Below are positions 1 to 7,549 of a DNA stretch of 9,026 bases, piece by piece. The position numbers were made by a program, and so were the translations under genes. The first letter of the stretch is position 1. Every line of letters starts with the position of its first letter. The notes under the pieces were generated by a model. It was not told the DNA's origin. It made no database searches and was given only the letters and a program-made list of their open reading frames with translations. Source of the DNA: Alphaproteobacteria bacterium (lineage in GTDB: Bacteria > Pseudomonadota > Alphaproteobacteria > Micavibrionales > CSBR16-224); NCBI GenBank assembly GCA_007116755.1, contig SKHU01000089.1:1-9026 (forward strand), written 5' to 3'.

Positions 1-2
1 CA

Positions 3-1580
3 AAAGACGCGCGCGCCTGGCCTTTTGAAGAGGCGCGGCGGCTTTTGAAACGCATCGGCGGGAAAACGCCGGAAAAAGGCTATGTGCTGTTTGAAACCGG
101 TTACGGCCCGTCCGGCCTGCCGCATATCGGCACGTTCGGCGAGGTCTGCCGCACATCAATGGTCAAACATGCTTTTGAAACGCTGGCACCCGATATTCCG
201 ACAAAGCTGATCTGTTTTTCGGATGATATGGACGGGCTGCGCAAAGTGCCCGACAATGTGCCGAATAAAGAAATGATGCAGGAATATATCGGCTTTCCGC
301 TGACGAAAGTGCCCGACCCGTTTTCCGATGCTTATGAAAGTTTTGCCCAGCACAATAACAAGCGGCTCTGCGATTTTCTTGACGCGTTCGGTTTTGAATA
401 TGAATTCAAATCCTCGACGGAATGCTACGCTGCGGGCGTGTTTGATCAGGCGCTGATCCGCGTACTGGAAACCTATGAGGAGGTCATGGGGGCGATGCTG
501 CCGACGCTGGGCGAGGAACGCCGCGCCACTTACAGCCCGATTCTGCCCGTTTCGCCGTCGACGGGGCGCGTGCTGCAGGTGCCGATGCTGGAAATTTTCC
601 CCGAAAAAGGCACGGTGGTGTTTGAAGACGAGAATGGCGAGAAAATAGAACATTCGATTTTGAAAGGCGGCGCAAAACTGCAATGGAAACCCGATTGGGC
701 GATGCGCTGGTATGCTCTGGGCGTGGATTACGAAATGTCGGGCAAGGATCTGATTGAATCGGTGAAACTGTCTTCCAAAATTTGCCGCATTCTCGGCGCG
801 CCGCCGCCGGAAGGCTTTAATTACGAGCTGTTTTTGGACGAGAACGGCCAGAAAATCTCCAAAAGCAAGGGCAACGGTCTGGCGGTGGAGGAATGGCTGC
901 GCTATGCGCCGAATGAAAGCCTGTCGCTGTATATGTTCCAGAAGCCGAAAACCGCAAAGCGCCTGTATTTTGATGTGATTCCCAAAGCGGTGGATGAATA
1001 TATCAGTTTTGCGCAAAAACTGCCGGAAGAAGAAGCGCAAAAACAGATCGAAAACCCCGTCTGGCATATCCATGCCGGAAAAATGCCGGATATCGGTGAT
1101 GTTCCGGTCAGTTTCGGCCTGCTGCTCAATCTGGCCTCGGCCGCCAATGCGGTGGATAAATCCGTGCTGTGGGGCTTTATCACACGCTATGCGCCGGAGG
1201 CTTTGCCGGAAAAATCCCCGTTTTTGGACCGGCTGACGGAATATGCCGTGAATTACTATCAGGATTTCGTCAAGACGCAGAAAAAATACCGCGCTCCCGA
1301 AGGCAAAGAGTGCGACGCACTGGCCGATCTTCAGGCGTTTCTCGGCGAATTGCCGGAAAACCCCGATCATGAGGAGATCCAGACCGGCATTTACGCCATC
1401 GGCAAAAATTACGATTACGACAATCTGCGCGACTGGTTCGGCTGCCTGTATGAAACGCTGTTGGGGCAGGAACAGGGGCCGCGTATGGGGTCGTTTATCG
1501 CGCTTTATGGCGTGGAGGAAACCCGCGCCCTGATTTCCGCGGTTTTGAAGAAAAACTTGCAGGGCGCTGCCGGTTCGTGA
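3..1580 (+). CDS. lysK: Class I lysyl-tRNA synthetase, 5' end cut by window
   Basis: Charges tRNA-Lys with lysine in the cytoplasm using the class I (Rossmann) fold found in archaea and many alphaproteobacteria, unrelated to the class II LysS of most bacteria. The frame is open from base 3, and the first residues (AWPFEEARRLLKR) already belong to the family, so the TTG at 45 is not the start; the true start lies a few codons before the window. From base 3 there are 525 residues, close to full family length. The HIGH-type motif is HIGT at bases 123-134 inside GYGPSGLPHIGTFGEV. The KMSKS-type loop is ISKSKGNG at 855-878. The C-terminal half is the helical anticodon-binding region. The stop is TGA at 1578. 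The bactofilin gene follows after 89 bp, with no terminator visible. Family identity is certain; only the exact N-terminus is unknown. Confidence 0.95.
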   Translation, partial: KDARAWPFEEARRLLKRIGGKTPEKGYVLFETGYGPSGLPHIGTFGEVCRTSMVKHAFETLAPDIPTKLICFSDDMDGLRKVPDNVPNKEMMQEYIGFPLTKVPDPFSDAYESFAQHNNKRLCDFLDAFGFEYEFKSSTECYAAGVFDQALIRVLETYEEVMGAMLPTLGEERRATYSPILPVSPSTGRVLQVPMLEIFPEKGTVVFEDENGEKIEHSILKGGAKLQWKPDWAMRWYALGVDYEMSGKDLIESVKLSSKICRILGAPPPEGFNYELFLDENGQKISKSKGNGLAVEEWLRYAPNESLSLYMFQKPKTAKRLYFDVIPKAVDEYISFAQKLPEEEAQKQIENPVWHIHAGKMPDIGDVPVSFGLLLNLASAANAVDKSVLWGFITRYAPEALPEKSPFLDRLTEYAVNYYQDFVKTQKKYRAPEGKECDALADLQAFLGELPENPDHEEIQTGIYAIGKNYDYDNLRDWFGCLYETLLGQEQGPRMGSFIALYGVEETRALISAVLKKNLQGAAGS

Positions 1581-1654
1581 TAAAGATTCACTTCTATGAA
1601 TACTCCGTCCGGTTTTAACCTGCAATGCTGCTTTTGGCGGAAGGCGGCGCATAA

Positions 1655-1660
1655 AGGAGG
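1655..1660 (+). promoter_or_regulatory. Shine-Dalgarno setting the bactofilin start
   Basis: A perfect AGGAGG lies 9 bases before ATG 1670 but only 3 bases before the in-frame TTG at 1664. The spacing therefore selects the ATG and removes two residues from the longest reading frame. Confidence 0.8.
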
Positions 1661-1669
1661 GCTTTGAAC

Positions 1670-2197
1670 ATGGCCGTTGAAAAAAGAACGATTCGCAGCG
1701 ACATCCCCGGAAGCGATTCTTACGAACAGAATATGGCGCGCCGCGACGGGCAGCGTCTTGTTGTCGGTGGCGGTATTTCCCTTTCCGGTGAAATCGGCGC
1801 TTGCGAACATCTGGTGGTCGAAGGTTATGTGCAGGCCTCATTGAAAAGCGCGCGCCGCATGGATGTTATGCCGACCGGCCATATGAAAGGCGATGTCGAG
1901 ATTGACGAGGCGGAAATTTCCGGCCATTTCGAAGGTACGCTGAAAGTCCGCGGGACGCTTGTTATTCGCTCCGGCGCCTGCGTCGTCGGCACAATCGAAT
2001 ACGGATCGCTGCGGGTTGAACCCGGCGCGTCCATCATCGGCTCTTTGTCGGTTATGGCGGCCGTGGCGGAAGAAAAAATCAAGGAAACACGCGCAGCGGA
2101 ACAGCAGAACAATGCCGCTGCAGCGCAAAAGCAAAAAAATGTCACGGCATTGTTTGAAGAAGGCAATGGCGAAAAAGCGGTTTTGGTTCAGGTGTAA
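1670..2197 (+). CDS. Bactofilin family cytoskeletal protein
   Basis: Bactofilins polymerise without nucleotide into filaments at the membrane and act as scaffolds for cell-wall enzymes, stalk or shape functions. The 175-residue protein has the family layout. A polar N-terminal tail (about residues 1-28) comes first. A right-handed beta-helix core (about 30-125) follows, with repeating short strands and Gly turns: LVVGGGISLSGEI, HLVVEGYVQA, GHMKGDVEIDEAEISGHFEG and VVGTIEYGSLRVEPGASIIG. An Ala/Gln/Lys-rich disordered C-terminal tail ends it. There is no transmembrane segment. The start is ATG 1670, set by AGGAGG at 1655-1660. It lies between lysK and a probable lipoprotein gene on the same strand, so an operon is possible. 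Alphaproteobacteria often encode more than one bactofilin, and the paralogue type cannot be assigned here. The symbol is left blank because bacA and ccmA are ambiguous. Confidence 0.92.
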   Translation: MAVEKRTIRSDIPGSDSYEQNMARRDGQRLVVGGGISLSGEIGACEHLVVEGYVQASLKSARRMDVMPTGHMKGDVEIDEAEISGHFEGTLKVRGTLVIRSGACVVGTIEYGSLRVEPGASIIGSLSVMAAVAEEKIKETRAAEQQNNAAAAQKQKNVTALFEEGNGEKAVLVQV

Positions 2198-2250
2198 TTG
2201 ACCGGAGGCGTTTTCCGCCGCAAAAGAAAAGGCGGCGGCAGGACAAAAAA

Positions 2251-2850
2251 ATGCAGATCATGCGCAATTTCCCATTTTTCAGACGGCTTGCAGCCGCACA
2301 GTCCGGCGCATCTTTTTTGACCGCCGTGCCCCCCGGTGTTTTGAAAACGCTGCTGACCATGATGTTTTTATCCCTGTTTCTGGTCGGCAGCTGTAAAACC
2401 GCCGATCTTGCCGAACGTGATCAGGCGGCAGCCTTGCTGCTGCTGCCCGAACCTGCGCCCGATGCCTATTACGCCCCTGCCAAAGGTTATACCCATACCG
2501 CGCGGCGCTATCTGTCCGGCCATCCCGAAGGGCTGATGCATATGACGGAAATGCAGATTTCCTATCTGTTCGGCGCACCGTCCGCGCGGCGCGGCGAACA
2601 GTCTCTGGAAATCTGGCAGTACAGAACGCAAAACTGCCTGCTGGACATTCATTTATCCCGCCATGCCGATGATGCGGCCGGTAATGCGAAAGCACACCGT
2701 CAGGTGTCATATTATGCGCTGCGCCAGCTTGATACGCCGGACTGGATGTCTGATCCCGCTACCGCAGACGGCGATATTCTTCCCTCGAAAATCCGTACAT
2801 CGGACAAGACCCGTATGTGTATGGAGGATATTTTCGGCGCTCCGGCCTAA
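2251..2850 (+). CDS. Probable lipoprotein with BamE-like segment
   Basis: Unnamed protein of 199 residues. A hydrophobic stretch (about 31-47) ends in FLVGSC, which fits a lipobox with Cys48 as the acylated residue, so an outer-membrane or periplasmic lipoprotein is inferred. The mature part holds a segment at about 102-135 (ISYLFGAPSARRGE...EIWQYR...CLLDIHL). This matches the 'LxGxPxxxRxE...EIWQY...C.LDL.L' pattern of small alphaproteobacterial proteins resembling the SmpA/BamE fold; that is a pattern-based link, not a demonstrated homology. The start is uncertain. ATG 2251 has AGGA 7 bases upstream but gives a long 47-residue leader. TTG 2341 would give a compact leader (MKTLLTMMFLSLFLVGSC) but lacks a Shine-Dalgarno. 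The gene follows bactofilin by 53 bp and precedes mutS by 65 bp. Its function is unknown; envelope assembly is only a guess. Confidence 0.75.
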   Translation: MQIMRNFPFFRRLAAAQSGASFLTAVPPGVLKTLLTMMFLSLFLVGSCKTADLAERDQAAALLLLPEPAPDAYYAPAKGYTHTARRYLSGHPEGLMHMTEMQISYLFGAPSARRGEQSLEIWQYRTQNCLLDIHLSRHADDAAGNAKAHRQVSYYALRQLDTPDWMSDPATADGDILPSKIRTSDKTRMCMEDIFGAPA

Positions 2851-2877
2851 GTGTTTGGTCCCGTATCGTGCTTGTTC

Positions 2878-2906
2878 TTGCATCCTCCGCGGCCTTGCCG
2901 TATGAT
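2878..2906 (+). promoter_or_regulatory. Candidate sigma70 promoter of mutS
   Basis: TTGCAT (2878-2883), a 17-base spacer and TATGAT (2901-2906), each one or two bases off consensus with ideal spacing. The expected transcription start is about 2912-2914, only a few bases before ATG 2916, which implies a very short or absent leader. It lies in the 65-bp gap after the lipoprotein gene. The call rests on pattern only. Confidence 0.5.
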
Positions 2907-2915
2907 TTTTCCGTT

Positions 2916-5651
2916 ATGGCCAAATCTCAAACGCAACGCAAAACCGGTGCTTCCGGTCTGACGCCGATGATGGCGCAATATACGGAGGTCAAGGAGCAGT
3001 ATCCCGACTGTCTCCTGTTTTACCGCATGGGCGATTTTTACGAGATGTTTTTTGACGATGCCCTCACTGCGGCGGCGGCGCTGGATATTACGCTGACCAA
3101 ACGCGGCCATGCGGGGGACGGCGGAGATATTCCGATGTGCGGTGTGCCGTGGCACAGCTATGAAACCTATCTGGAGAGGCTGATCCGCAAAGGGTACAAG
3201 GTTGCGATCTGCGAGCAGGTTGAAACGCCGGAGGAAGCCAAAAAGCGCGGCGGCTACAAGGCACTGGTGCGGCGCGAGGTTGTGCGTGTCGTCACGCAGG
3301 GCACACTGACCGAAGACAGCCTCCTTGAACGCGACCGCAACAATTACCTCTGTGCGCTGGCACGCACGGGGTCGGAATTCGGTCTGGCCTGGCTGGATAT
3401 GTCCACCGGCGCGTTTATGATGCAACCCGTTGCAAAAGAGAATATCACAGCAGCGCTGCAAAGGCTGTCTGCAGGGGAAATCCTGATCCCCGACCGTCTG
3501 GCGCAGTATCCGGCGTTTTTTGATCTCTGGGCCGAATATAAAAAATGCCTGACCATCCAGCCTGACAGCCGCTTTGATGCAGAAAACGCAGCCGCACGGC
3601 TGAAAGATATGTTCGGCGTGGCAACGCTGGAGAGTTTCGGCGGGTTCTGCCGCGCGGAAATCGCGGCGGCGGGGGCGCTGGTCGATTATGCGGAGCTGAC
3701 GCAGAAAGGCCGCCTGCCGCGCATTGCACCGCCGCGACAATTGCCACCCGGAAGCTTTATGGAGATTGACGCGGCAACACGCCGTAATCTGGAATTGACG
3801 CATAATCTGCAGGGCGGGCGCGACGGCAGTCTTTTATCCGTAATTGATAAAACCGTGACGGGCGGCGGCGCGCGTCTTCTGGCCTCCCGCCTGTCGATGC
3901 CGCTGACCGATGCGGAAAAAATCTCCCGCCGTCTTGATCTGGTCGCGTTTTTTGCGGAAAACGACAATATCCGCGCGGAACTCCGCGCAGTGCTGAAACA
4001 TTGTCCGGATATGGAACGCGCTTTGTCACGGCTCAGCGTCGGGCGCGGCAGTCCGCGTGATCTGGCCTCCGTTTATCACAGCATCAACCGCAGCGGCACG
4101 CTGCAAAAAATCCTCGGCAAAACCGCAGAGAGCAGTGGCGGCGATCTGTTTTCCGGCAGCGGCGGCCTGATACCGGCGGAGCTGGAGGAGCTTCTGAATA
4201 TTTTAAAACGCTGGGGCGGCTTTCATCCGCTGGCAGACAAGCTTGGCCGGGCGCTGCTGCCCGACCTGCCCGTGCTGGCGCGTGACGGCGGTTTTATCGC
4301 GCCCGGATTTTCGCCGCAGCTTGACGAATACCGCATGCTGAAAGAGGACGGGCGCAAACTTGTCGCGCAGCTTCAGGCGCAATACGTGAAAAAGACCGGC
4401 ATCAATGCGCTGAAGATCAAGCACAATAATGTGCTGGGCTATTTTATCGATGTGCCTGCCGCCCATGCCGACAAGCTGCTGAAAAATGACGGCCCGTTCG
4501 TGCACCGCCAGACACTGGCGAATAATGTGCGTTTTACCACTGTCGAATTGACGGAGCTGGAGCAAAAAATCATGGAGGCGGGGGAAAAATCCCTCGCGCT
4601 GGAGCTGGAGCTGTTCGCAGCGCTGGTCTCCGACGTGCTGGCGCTGGCCGAGAGCATCGCCGAGCTGGCCACAGCGCTGGCGCGGCTGGATGTCGCCGCA
4701 GCACTGGCCGAATTGGCTATAACAGAAAATTATACGCGTCCCGTTGTCGATTCCTCCCTGTCCTTCACGATTGAAAAAGGGCGGCACCCCGTTGTTGAGC
4801 AGGGCGAGGCGGTGCGGCGCGAGAACGGCTTTATCGCCAATGACTGCGCCCTGACCGAAGATGACCGTCTCTGGCTTTTGACCGGCCCGAATATGGCGGG
4901 GAAATCAACCTTTCTGCGCCAGAACGCGCTGATTGTACTGCTGGCGCAAACCGGATCATTTGTTCCTGCAGAATCGGTGCATATCGGTATTGTTGACCGG
5001 ATTTTCAGCCGTGTTGGCGCGGCGGATGATCTGGCGCGCGGCCGTTCGACCTTTATGGTCGAGATGGTGGAAACCGCAACCATTCTCAATCAGGCCACGG
5101 AGCGGTCTTTTGTTATTCTGGACGAGATCGGCCGCGGCACGTCAACCTTCGACGGGCTGTCGATCGCATGGGCGGTAACGGAATATCTGCATGATGTAAA
5201 AAAATGCCGCACGCTGTTTGCCACGCATTACCACGAATTGACGGGGCTGCAGGACAGGCTGGACAAAATCTCCTGCCATACCGTGCGGGTGCGGGAATGG
5301 CAGGATAAAATCGTCTTTTTGCATGAAGTCGTCAAAGGCGCGGCTGACCGGTCCTACGGGATTCATGTGGCCAAGCTGGCCGGTCTGCCTGCGGATGTCG
5401 TCGGGCGGGCAGGCGAAGTGCTGCAGATTCTCGAAAGCGGGGAGCAGGCCGGAATTCTGAAGGAAATCGGCGGCGCTTTGCCGGTTTTTGCGCCGCATTC
5501 TGCGTCAAACCCTGCACCGGAGGCGGAAAAAACAGACCCGCAAACCACCGAAATTCTGGCGGAAATCGACAAAATCGATCCCGACGCACTGACCCCGCGC
5601 GCAGCGCTGGATATCCTCTACCGTCTTGCGGCACTCAGAGATGAAAAATAA
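2916..5651 (+). CDS. mutS: DNA mismatch repair protein MutS
   Basis: Recognises mismatches and small loops in newly replicated DNA and, with MutL, starts repair. The 911-residue protein is complete and slightly longer than E. coli MutS (853). The N-terminal mismatch-binding motif is FYE (Phe41, Glu43; base 3036 on) in LLFYRMGDFYEMFF. The connector, lever and clamp domains fill the middle. The ATPase has Walker A GPNMAGKST (residues 657-665, bases 4884-4910, Lys663) and the Walker B/signature DEIGRGTST (Asp736-Glu737, base 5121 on). The C-terminal tail ends with the family sequence DPDALTPRAALDILYRL. ATG 2916 is chosen because it leaves about 16 residues before the conserved TPMMAQY. A longer frame to GTG 2817 would overlap the preceding gene and add unrelated hydrophobic sequence. 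No Shine-Dalgarno precedes 2916, 2967 or 2970. The gene converges on the DotI/IcmL-like gene, 6 bp apart. Confidence 0.97.
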   Translation: MAKSQTQRKTGASGLTPMMAQYTEVKEQYPDCLLFYRMGDFYEMFFDDALTAAAALDITLTKRGHAGDGGDIPMCGVPWHSYETYLERLIRKGYKVAICEQVETPEEAKKRGGYKALVRREVVRVVTQGTLTEDSLLERDRNNYLCALARTGSEFGLAWLDMSTGAFMMQPVAKENITAALQRLSAGEILIPDRLAQYPAFFDLWAEYKKCLTIQPDSRFDAENAAARLKDMFGVATLESFGGFCRAEIAAAGALVDYAELTQKGRLPRIAPPRQLPPGSFMEIDAATRRNLELTHNLQGGRDGSLLSVIDKTVTGGGARLLASRLSMPLTDAEKISRRLDLVAFFAENDNIRAELRAVLKHCPDMERALSRLSVGRGSPRDLASVYHSINRSGTLQKILGKTAESSGGDLFSGSGGLIPAELEELLNILKRWGGFHPLADKLGRALLPDLPVLARDGGFIAPGFSPQLDEYRMLKEDGRKLVAQLQAQYVKKTGINALKIKHNNVLGYFIDVPAAHADKLLKNDGPFVHRQTLANNVRFTTVELTELEQKIMEAGEKSLALELELFAALVSDVLALAESIAELATALARLDVAAALAELAITENYTRPVVDSSLSFTIEKGRHPVVEQGEAVRRENGFIANDCALTEDDRLWLLTGPNMAGKSTFLRQNALIVLLAQTGSFVPAESVHIGIVDRIFSRVGAADDLARGRSTFMVEMVETATILNQATERSFVILDEIGRGTSTFDGLSIAWAVTEYLHDVKKCRTLFATHYHELTGLQDRLDKISCHTVRVREWQDKIVFLHEVVKGAADRSYGIHVAKLAGLPADVVGRAGEVLQILESGEQAGILKEIGGALPVFAPHSASNPAPEAEKTDPQTTEILAEIDKIDPDALTPRAALDILYRLAALRDEK

Positions 5652-5657
5652 AACCGG

Positions 5658-6203
5658 CTAGCGGCGCGCCTCGGCCAGCCATTGCTGGATGGCGATGCCG
5701 GAAGTGTTGTCCCGCAGATCCGATCTTACGATCGTCAGCGTAATATGCATATCTATCGTATTCATTTCGCTCTTGCCGATATAGGTGGTTTCAACGGGGA
5801 TAATGACTGTCCAGCGGTGTATGCCGTCTTCACCGACGCCCTGTTCGGCGATAACCGGCTCGGCCGTCAGTACCGTCATGACCGCCTTATTATTCTGGAT
5901 GACATATTCCAGAATTTTTGCATCATCCAGCGCCTGCAGAAAATTTTTCCAGCCGGTGTCGTTGAAGTACTCTGCACCCGCTTCCAGACGTTCCCGGAAA
6001 TCGACGTGGCTGAAATTAAAAATCTCTGTGACAGCCTGCGATGCCCAGCTTTTGATGAATGGATCTGGCAGAACCAGTTGAAATGTCGGCATAGTTCCGG
6101 TTGTTTCCGCGACAGATGTTCGCGGAAAAAGGAATGCCGCCATATAAAGAACAAAAGCGAAAGCGACAAAAGAAAAAACCGGTTTCCTGATTGATATCTT
6201 CAT
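5658..6203 (-). CDS. DotI/IcmL-like protein, orphan, in the tolR position
   Basis: DotI/IcmL is an inner-membrane protein with a periplasmic domain, part of the core of Dot/Icm (type IVB) secretion and related to TraM of IncI conjugation systems. This 181-residue protein has one N-terminal hydrophobic segment (about 9-27). It could be a membrane anchor or, given RTSVA before Glu33, a cleaved signal. The periplasmic core follows: WASQAVTEIFNFSHVDFRERL (53-73), then YFNDTGWKNFLQAL (79-92), VIAEQGV (117-123), WTVIIPVETTY (131-141), LTIVRSDL (156-163) and GIAIQQWLA (169-177). The order and spacing match the IcmL family as I know it. GGAAGG (plus 6211-6216) precedes the ATG by 7 bases. It lies 50 bp after tolQ on the same strand, with no other dot/icm or conjugation gene visible. 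It may be a stand-alone family member with another role. The family call is by remembered motifs, not a search. Confidence 0.78.
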   Translation of the reverse strand: MKISIRKPVFSFVAFAFVLYMAAFLFPRTSVAETTGTMPTFQLVLPDPFIKSWASQAVTEIFNFSHVDFRERLEAGAEYFNDTGWKNFLQALDDAKILEYVIQNNKAVMTVLTAEPVIAEQGVGEDGIHRWTVIIPVETTYIGKSEMNTIDMHITLTIVRSDLRDNTSGIAIQQWLAEARR

Positions 6204-6227
6204 GACGATTCCTTCCGTTTAAATGCT

Positions 6228-6252
6228 TAAAAAAATATTCAGTAAAAAATAT
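6228..6252 (-). repeat. AT-rich direct repeat before the DotI/IcmL-like gene
   Basis: On the minus strand, ATATTTTTTA (6243-6252), four bases, then ATATTTTTTTA (6228-6238). This near-identical pair fills most of the 50-bp gap between the tolQ stop and the Shine-Dalgarno of the next gene, and is far more AT-rich than its surroundings. It could be a site for an AT-preferring regulator, a promoter UP-type element or simple low-complexity spacer. Confidence 0.4.
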
Positions 6253-6253
6253 G

Positions 6254-7027
6254 TCAGGCCGCTTTTTTCGTCAGCCGTTCTTCCTGTTCCAGATGGCGGC
6301 TGAGGATCGAGCTGAATTCCGAAGAAAACGCGTCCAGACGGTCGCCGTACCTGTTCAGGTCGGCGGAAAATTTGTTATAGGCGACAACCGCCGGAATGGC
6401 GGCGACAAGCCCCAGCGCCGTGGCAAACAGCGCCTCGGCAATCCCCGGCGCGACAACGGCCAGACTGGTATTCTGTGATCCGGCGATTGCGGCAAAACTG
6501 TTCATGATGCCCCAGACCGTACCGAACAGCCCGATAAAGGGTGCGGTCGAGCCGACCGTGGCCAGAAACGTCATATAGCGTTCCAGAATGCCCATTTCGC
6601 GGTTGATCGTCGTTGTCATGGCGCGATCAATGCGCTGGCTGAGGCTGGCACTGAGATCGCCGCGGCTGCGTTCGTTTTCCGTGGACAGCGTCCATTCGTG
6701 CATACCCGCACAGAATGTGCGCGACAGAGGATCGCCGGCACGTTTGTGAACGCGTTTGTAAAGCTGTTCCAGCGGTTCGCCCGACCAGAAGGCCGTTTCG
6801 AAACTGCCTGCTTTGGCATTCAGCCGTTTGAAGACCACCCATTTTTCAAAAATGATCGCCCAGCACCAGATCGAGGCCAGCACCAGTACCAGCATCACGG
6901 CCTTGACCACCATATCCGCCTGCAGGAACAGCCCCCAGACGGTCATATCATGTTCCAGCGCGACTGTTCCGGCCAGTGCCGCCGCATCTACGGCACGATC
7001 GGTTACGGCTGCGGTTGTCTCCGTCAT
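6254..7027 (-). CDS. tolQ: TolQ, proton-channel subunit of the Tol-Pal system
   Basis: Inner-membrane MotA/TolQ/ExbB-family protein. With TolR it forms the proton-driven motor that energises TolA and keeps the outer membrane pulled in at the division site. The 257 residues carry three membrane segments: about 40-62 (VVKAVMLVLVLASIWCWAII), 152-176 (MTFLATVGSTAPFIGLFGTV) and 195-217 (GIAEALFATALGLVAAIPAV), with the typical cytoplasmic loop between the first and second. TVGSTAPFIGLFGTVWGI is the strongest family signature and favours TolQ over ExbB. The start is supported by AGGAG (plus 7037-7041), 9 bases upstream. It lies directly after ybgC, as in the standard tol operon, but tolR does not follow; a DotI/IcmL-like gene does. 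ExbB cannot be fully excluded, but the ybgC and ruvB neighbours favour TolQ. Confidence 0.92.
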   Translation of the reverse strand: MTETTAAVTDRAVDAAALAGTVALEHDMTVWGLFLQADMVVKAVMLVLVLASIWCWAIIFEKWVVFKRLNAKAGSFETAFWSGEPLEQLYKRVHKRAGDPLSRTFCAGMHEWTLSTENERSRGDLSASLSQRIDRAMTTTINREMGILERYMTFLATVGSTAPFIGLFGTVWGIMNSFAAIAGSQNTSLAVVAPGIAEALFATALGLVAAIPAVVAYNKFSADLNRYGDRLDAFSSEFSSILSRHLEQEERLTKKAA

Positions 7028-7044
7028 TTCGGTTTTCTCCTCAT

Positions 7045-7066
7045 CTTTATATCTGCTTTATATCTG
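7045..7066. repeat. Perfect 11-bp tandem duplication ahead of tolQ
   Basis: CTTTATATCTG occurs twice back to back (7045-7055 and 7056-7066) in the 58-bp ybgC-tolQ gap, just upstream of the tolQ Shine-Dalgarno. Read on the coding (minus) strand it is CAGATATAAAG twice, so each unit holds TATAAA, close to a -10 box. No good -35 was found at the right distance. Confidence 0.7.
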
Positions 7067-7085
7067 TCTTAACGGATTTTTCTTT

Positions 7086-7490
7086 TTACATCATTTTTTG
7101 CAAAACTGCACGACATTCTTCGGGCAAACGCGCCGCTTTCTGCGTTTTTACATCCATACAGACCAGCGTCAGTTTAATGCCGACGATGGCCTCGCCGTTT
7201 TTTTCAAATTGCTGTTCCATATCAAGACGCGCATTGCCCATATGCGTAACACGTGTTGCAATCGTCAGCGCATCATCCAGCACGGCGGGGCGGCGGAAGT
7301 CGATCTCCATATGCCGCACGGCGAAGGCGATGCCTGTTTCTTTTAAAAATTCCGCATGGGCAAAGCCGATGTCGCGCAGCATTTCCGTGCGCGCCTGTTC
7401 GGCCAGACGCAGATAAGAGGCGTGATACACAACCCCGCCCGCATCGGTATCGCCGTAATAAATCCGCACCTCATGCCGGTGTACCGTCAT
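7086..7490 (-). CDS. ybgC: YbgC-type acyl-CoA thioesterase
   Basis: Hotdog-fold thioesterase of the 4-hydroxybenzoyl-CoA family, which hydrolyses acyl-CoA thioesters in the cytoplasm and is encoded at the head of tol-pal operons; its link to envelope function is not well understood. The 134 residues are full length. The active-site signature YYGDTDAGGVVYHASYLRLA spans residues 11-30. By alignment to E. coli YbgC (Tyr14, Asp18, His25), the equivalents here are Tyr12, Asp16 and His23, all present. The downstream DFRRPAVLDDALTI segment is also typical. The start at 7490 has AGGA 8 bases upstream. tolQ follows after 58 bp on the same strand. Upstream, ybgC is divergent from the first Asn-Pro-rich gene across 164 bp. 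Confidence 0.95.
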   Translation of the reverse strand: MTVHRHEVRIYYGDTDAGGVVYHASYLRLAEQARTEMLRDIGFAHAEFLKETGIAFAVRHMEIDFRRPAVLDDALTIATRVTHMGNARLDMEQQFEKNGEAIVGIKLTLVCMDVKTQKAARLPEECRAVLQKMM

Positions 7491-7518
7491 TGTTTTTATC
7501 CTTTCTTTTAGGCGCTCA

Positions 7519-7546
7519 ATATGCCGCTTTTGCAGCGTTTGCGCAA
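7519..7546 (-). promoter_or_regulatory. Weak candidate promoter of ybgC-tolQ
   Basis: On the minus strand, TTGCGC (plus 7541-7546), 16 bases, then CATATT (plus 7519-7524), upstream of the ybgC Shine-Dalgarno. Each box is two bases off consensus. It is listed because the divergent gap must hold a promoter for ybgC unless transcription comes from ruvB, which the two opposing genes make less likely. Confidence 0.2.
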
Positions 7547-7549
7547 GAA

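Noticed and set aside
45..47. TTG as the start of the lysyl-tRNA synthetase
   Set aside because: The frame stays open to base 3 and the upstream residues match the family N-terminus, so the gene simply runs off the window edge.
156..1841. 561-codon open frame opposite lysK
   Set aside because: His/Arg/Gln/Phe-rich product typical of the antisense of a GC-rich gene, with no recognisable motif; lysK is certain on the other strand.
2215..2238. CCGCCG...CGGCGG hairpin between bactofilin and the lipoprotein gene as a terminator
   Set aside because: Only a 6-bp stem with a 12-base loop and no T-run after it.
2817..2915. N-terminal extension of MutS from GTG 2817
   Set aside because: It would overlap the preceding gene, adds hydrophobic sequence not known in MutS, and has no ribosome site.
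2847..3803. Long open frame opposite mutS, and similar ones at 4203-4787
   Set aside because: Low-quality composition and complete overlap with a confident gene; antisense shadows.
5639..5668. Terminator between the convergent mutS and DotI/IcmL-like genes
   Set aside because: On the minus strand a T-rich run follows the stop, but only a 3-bp stem precedes it; not enough to call.
5682..6194. 170-codon + strand frame opposite the DotI/IcmL-like gene
   Set aside because: The minus strand product has family motifs, a hydrophobic N-terminus and a good ribosome site; the + frame has none of these.
6813..7346. 177-codon + strand frame across tolQ and ybgC
   Set aside because: It covers two confident minus strand genes and their gap; Ser/Thr/Ala-rich shadow product.
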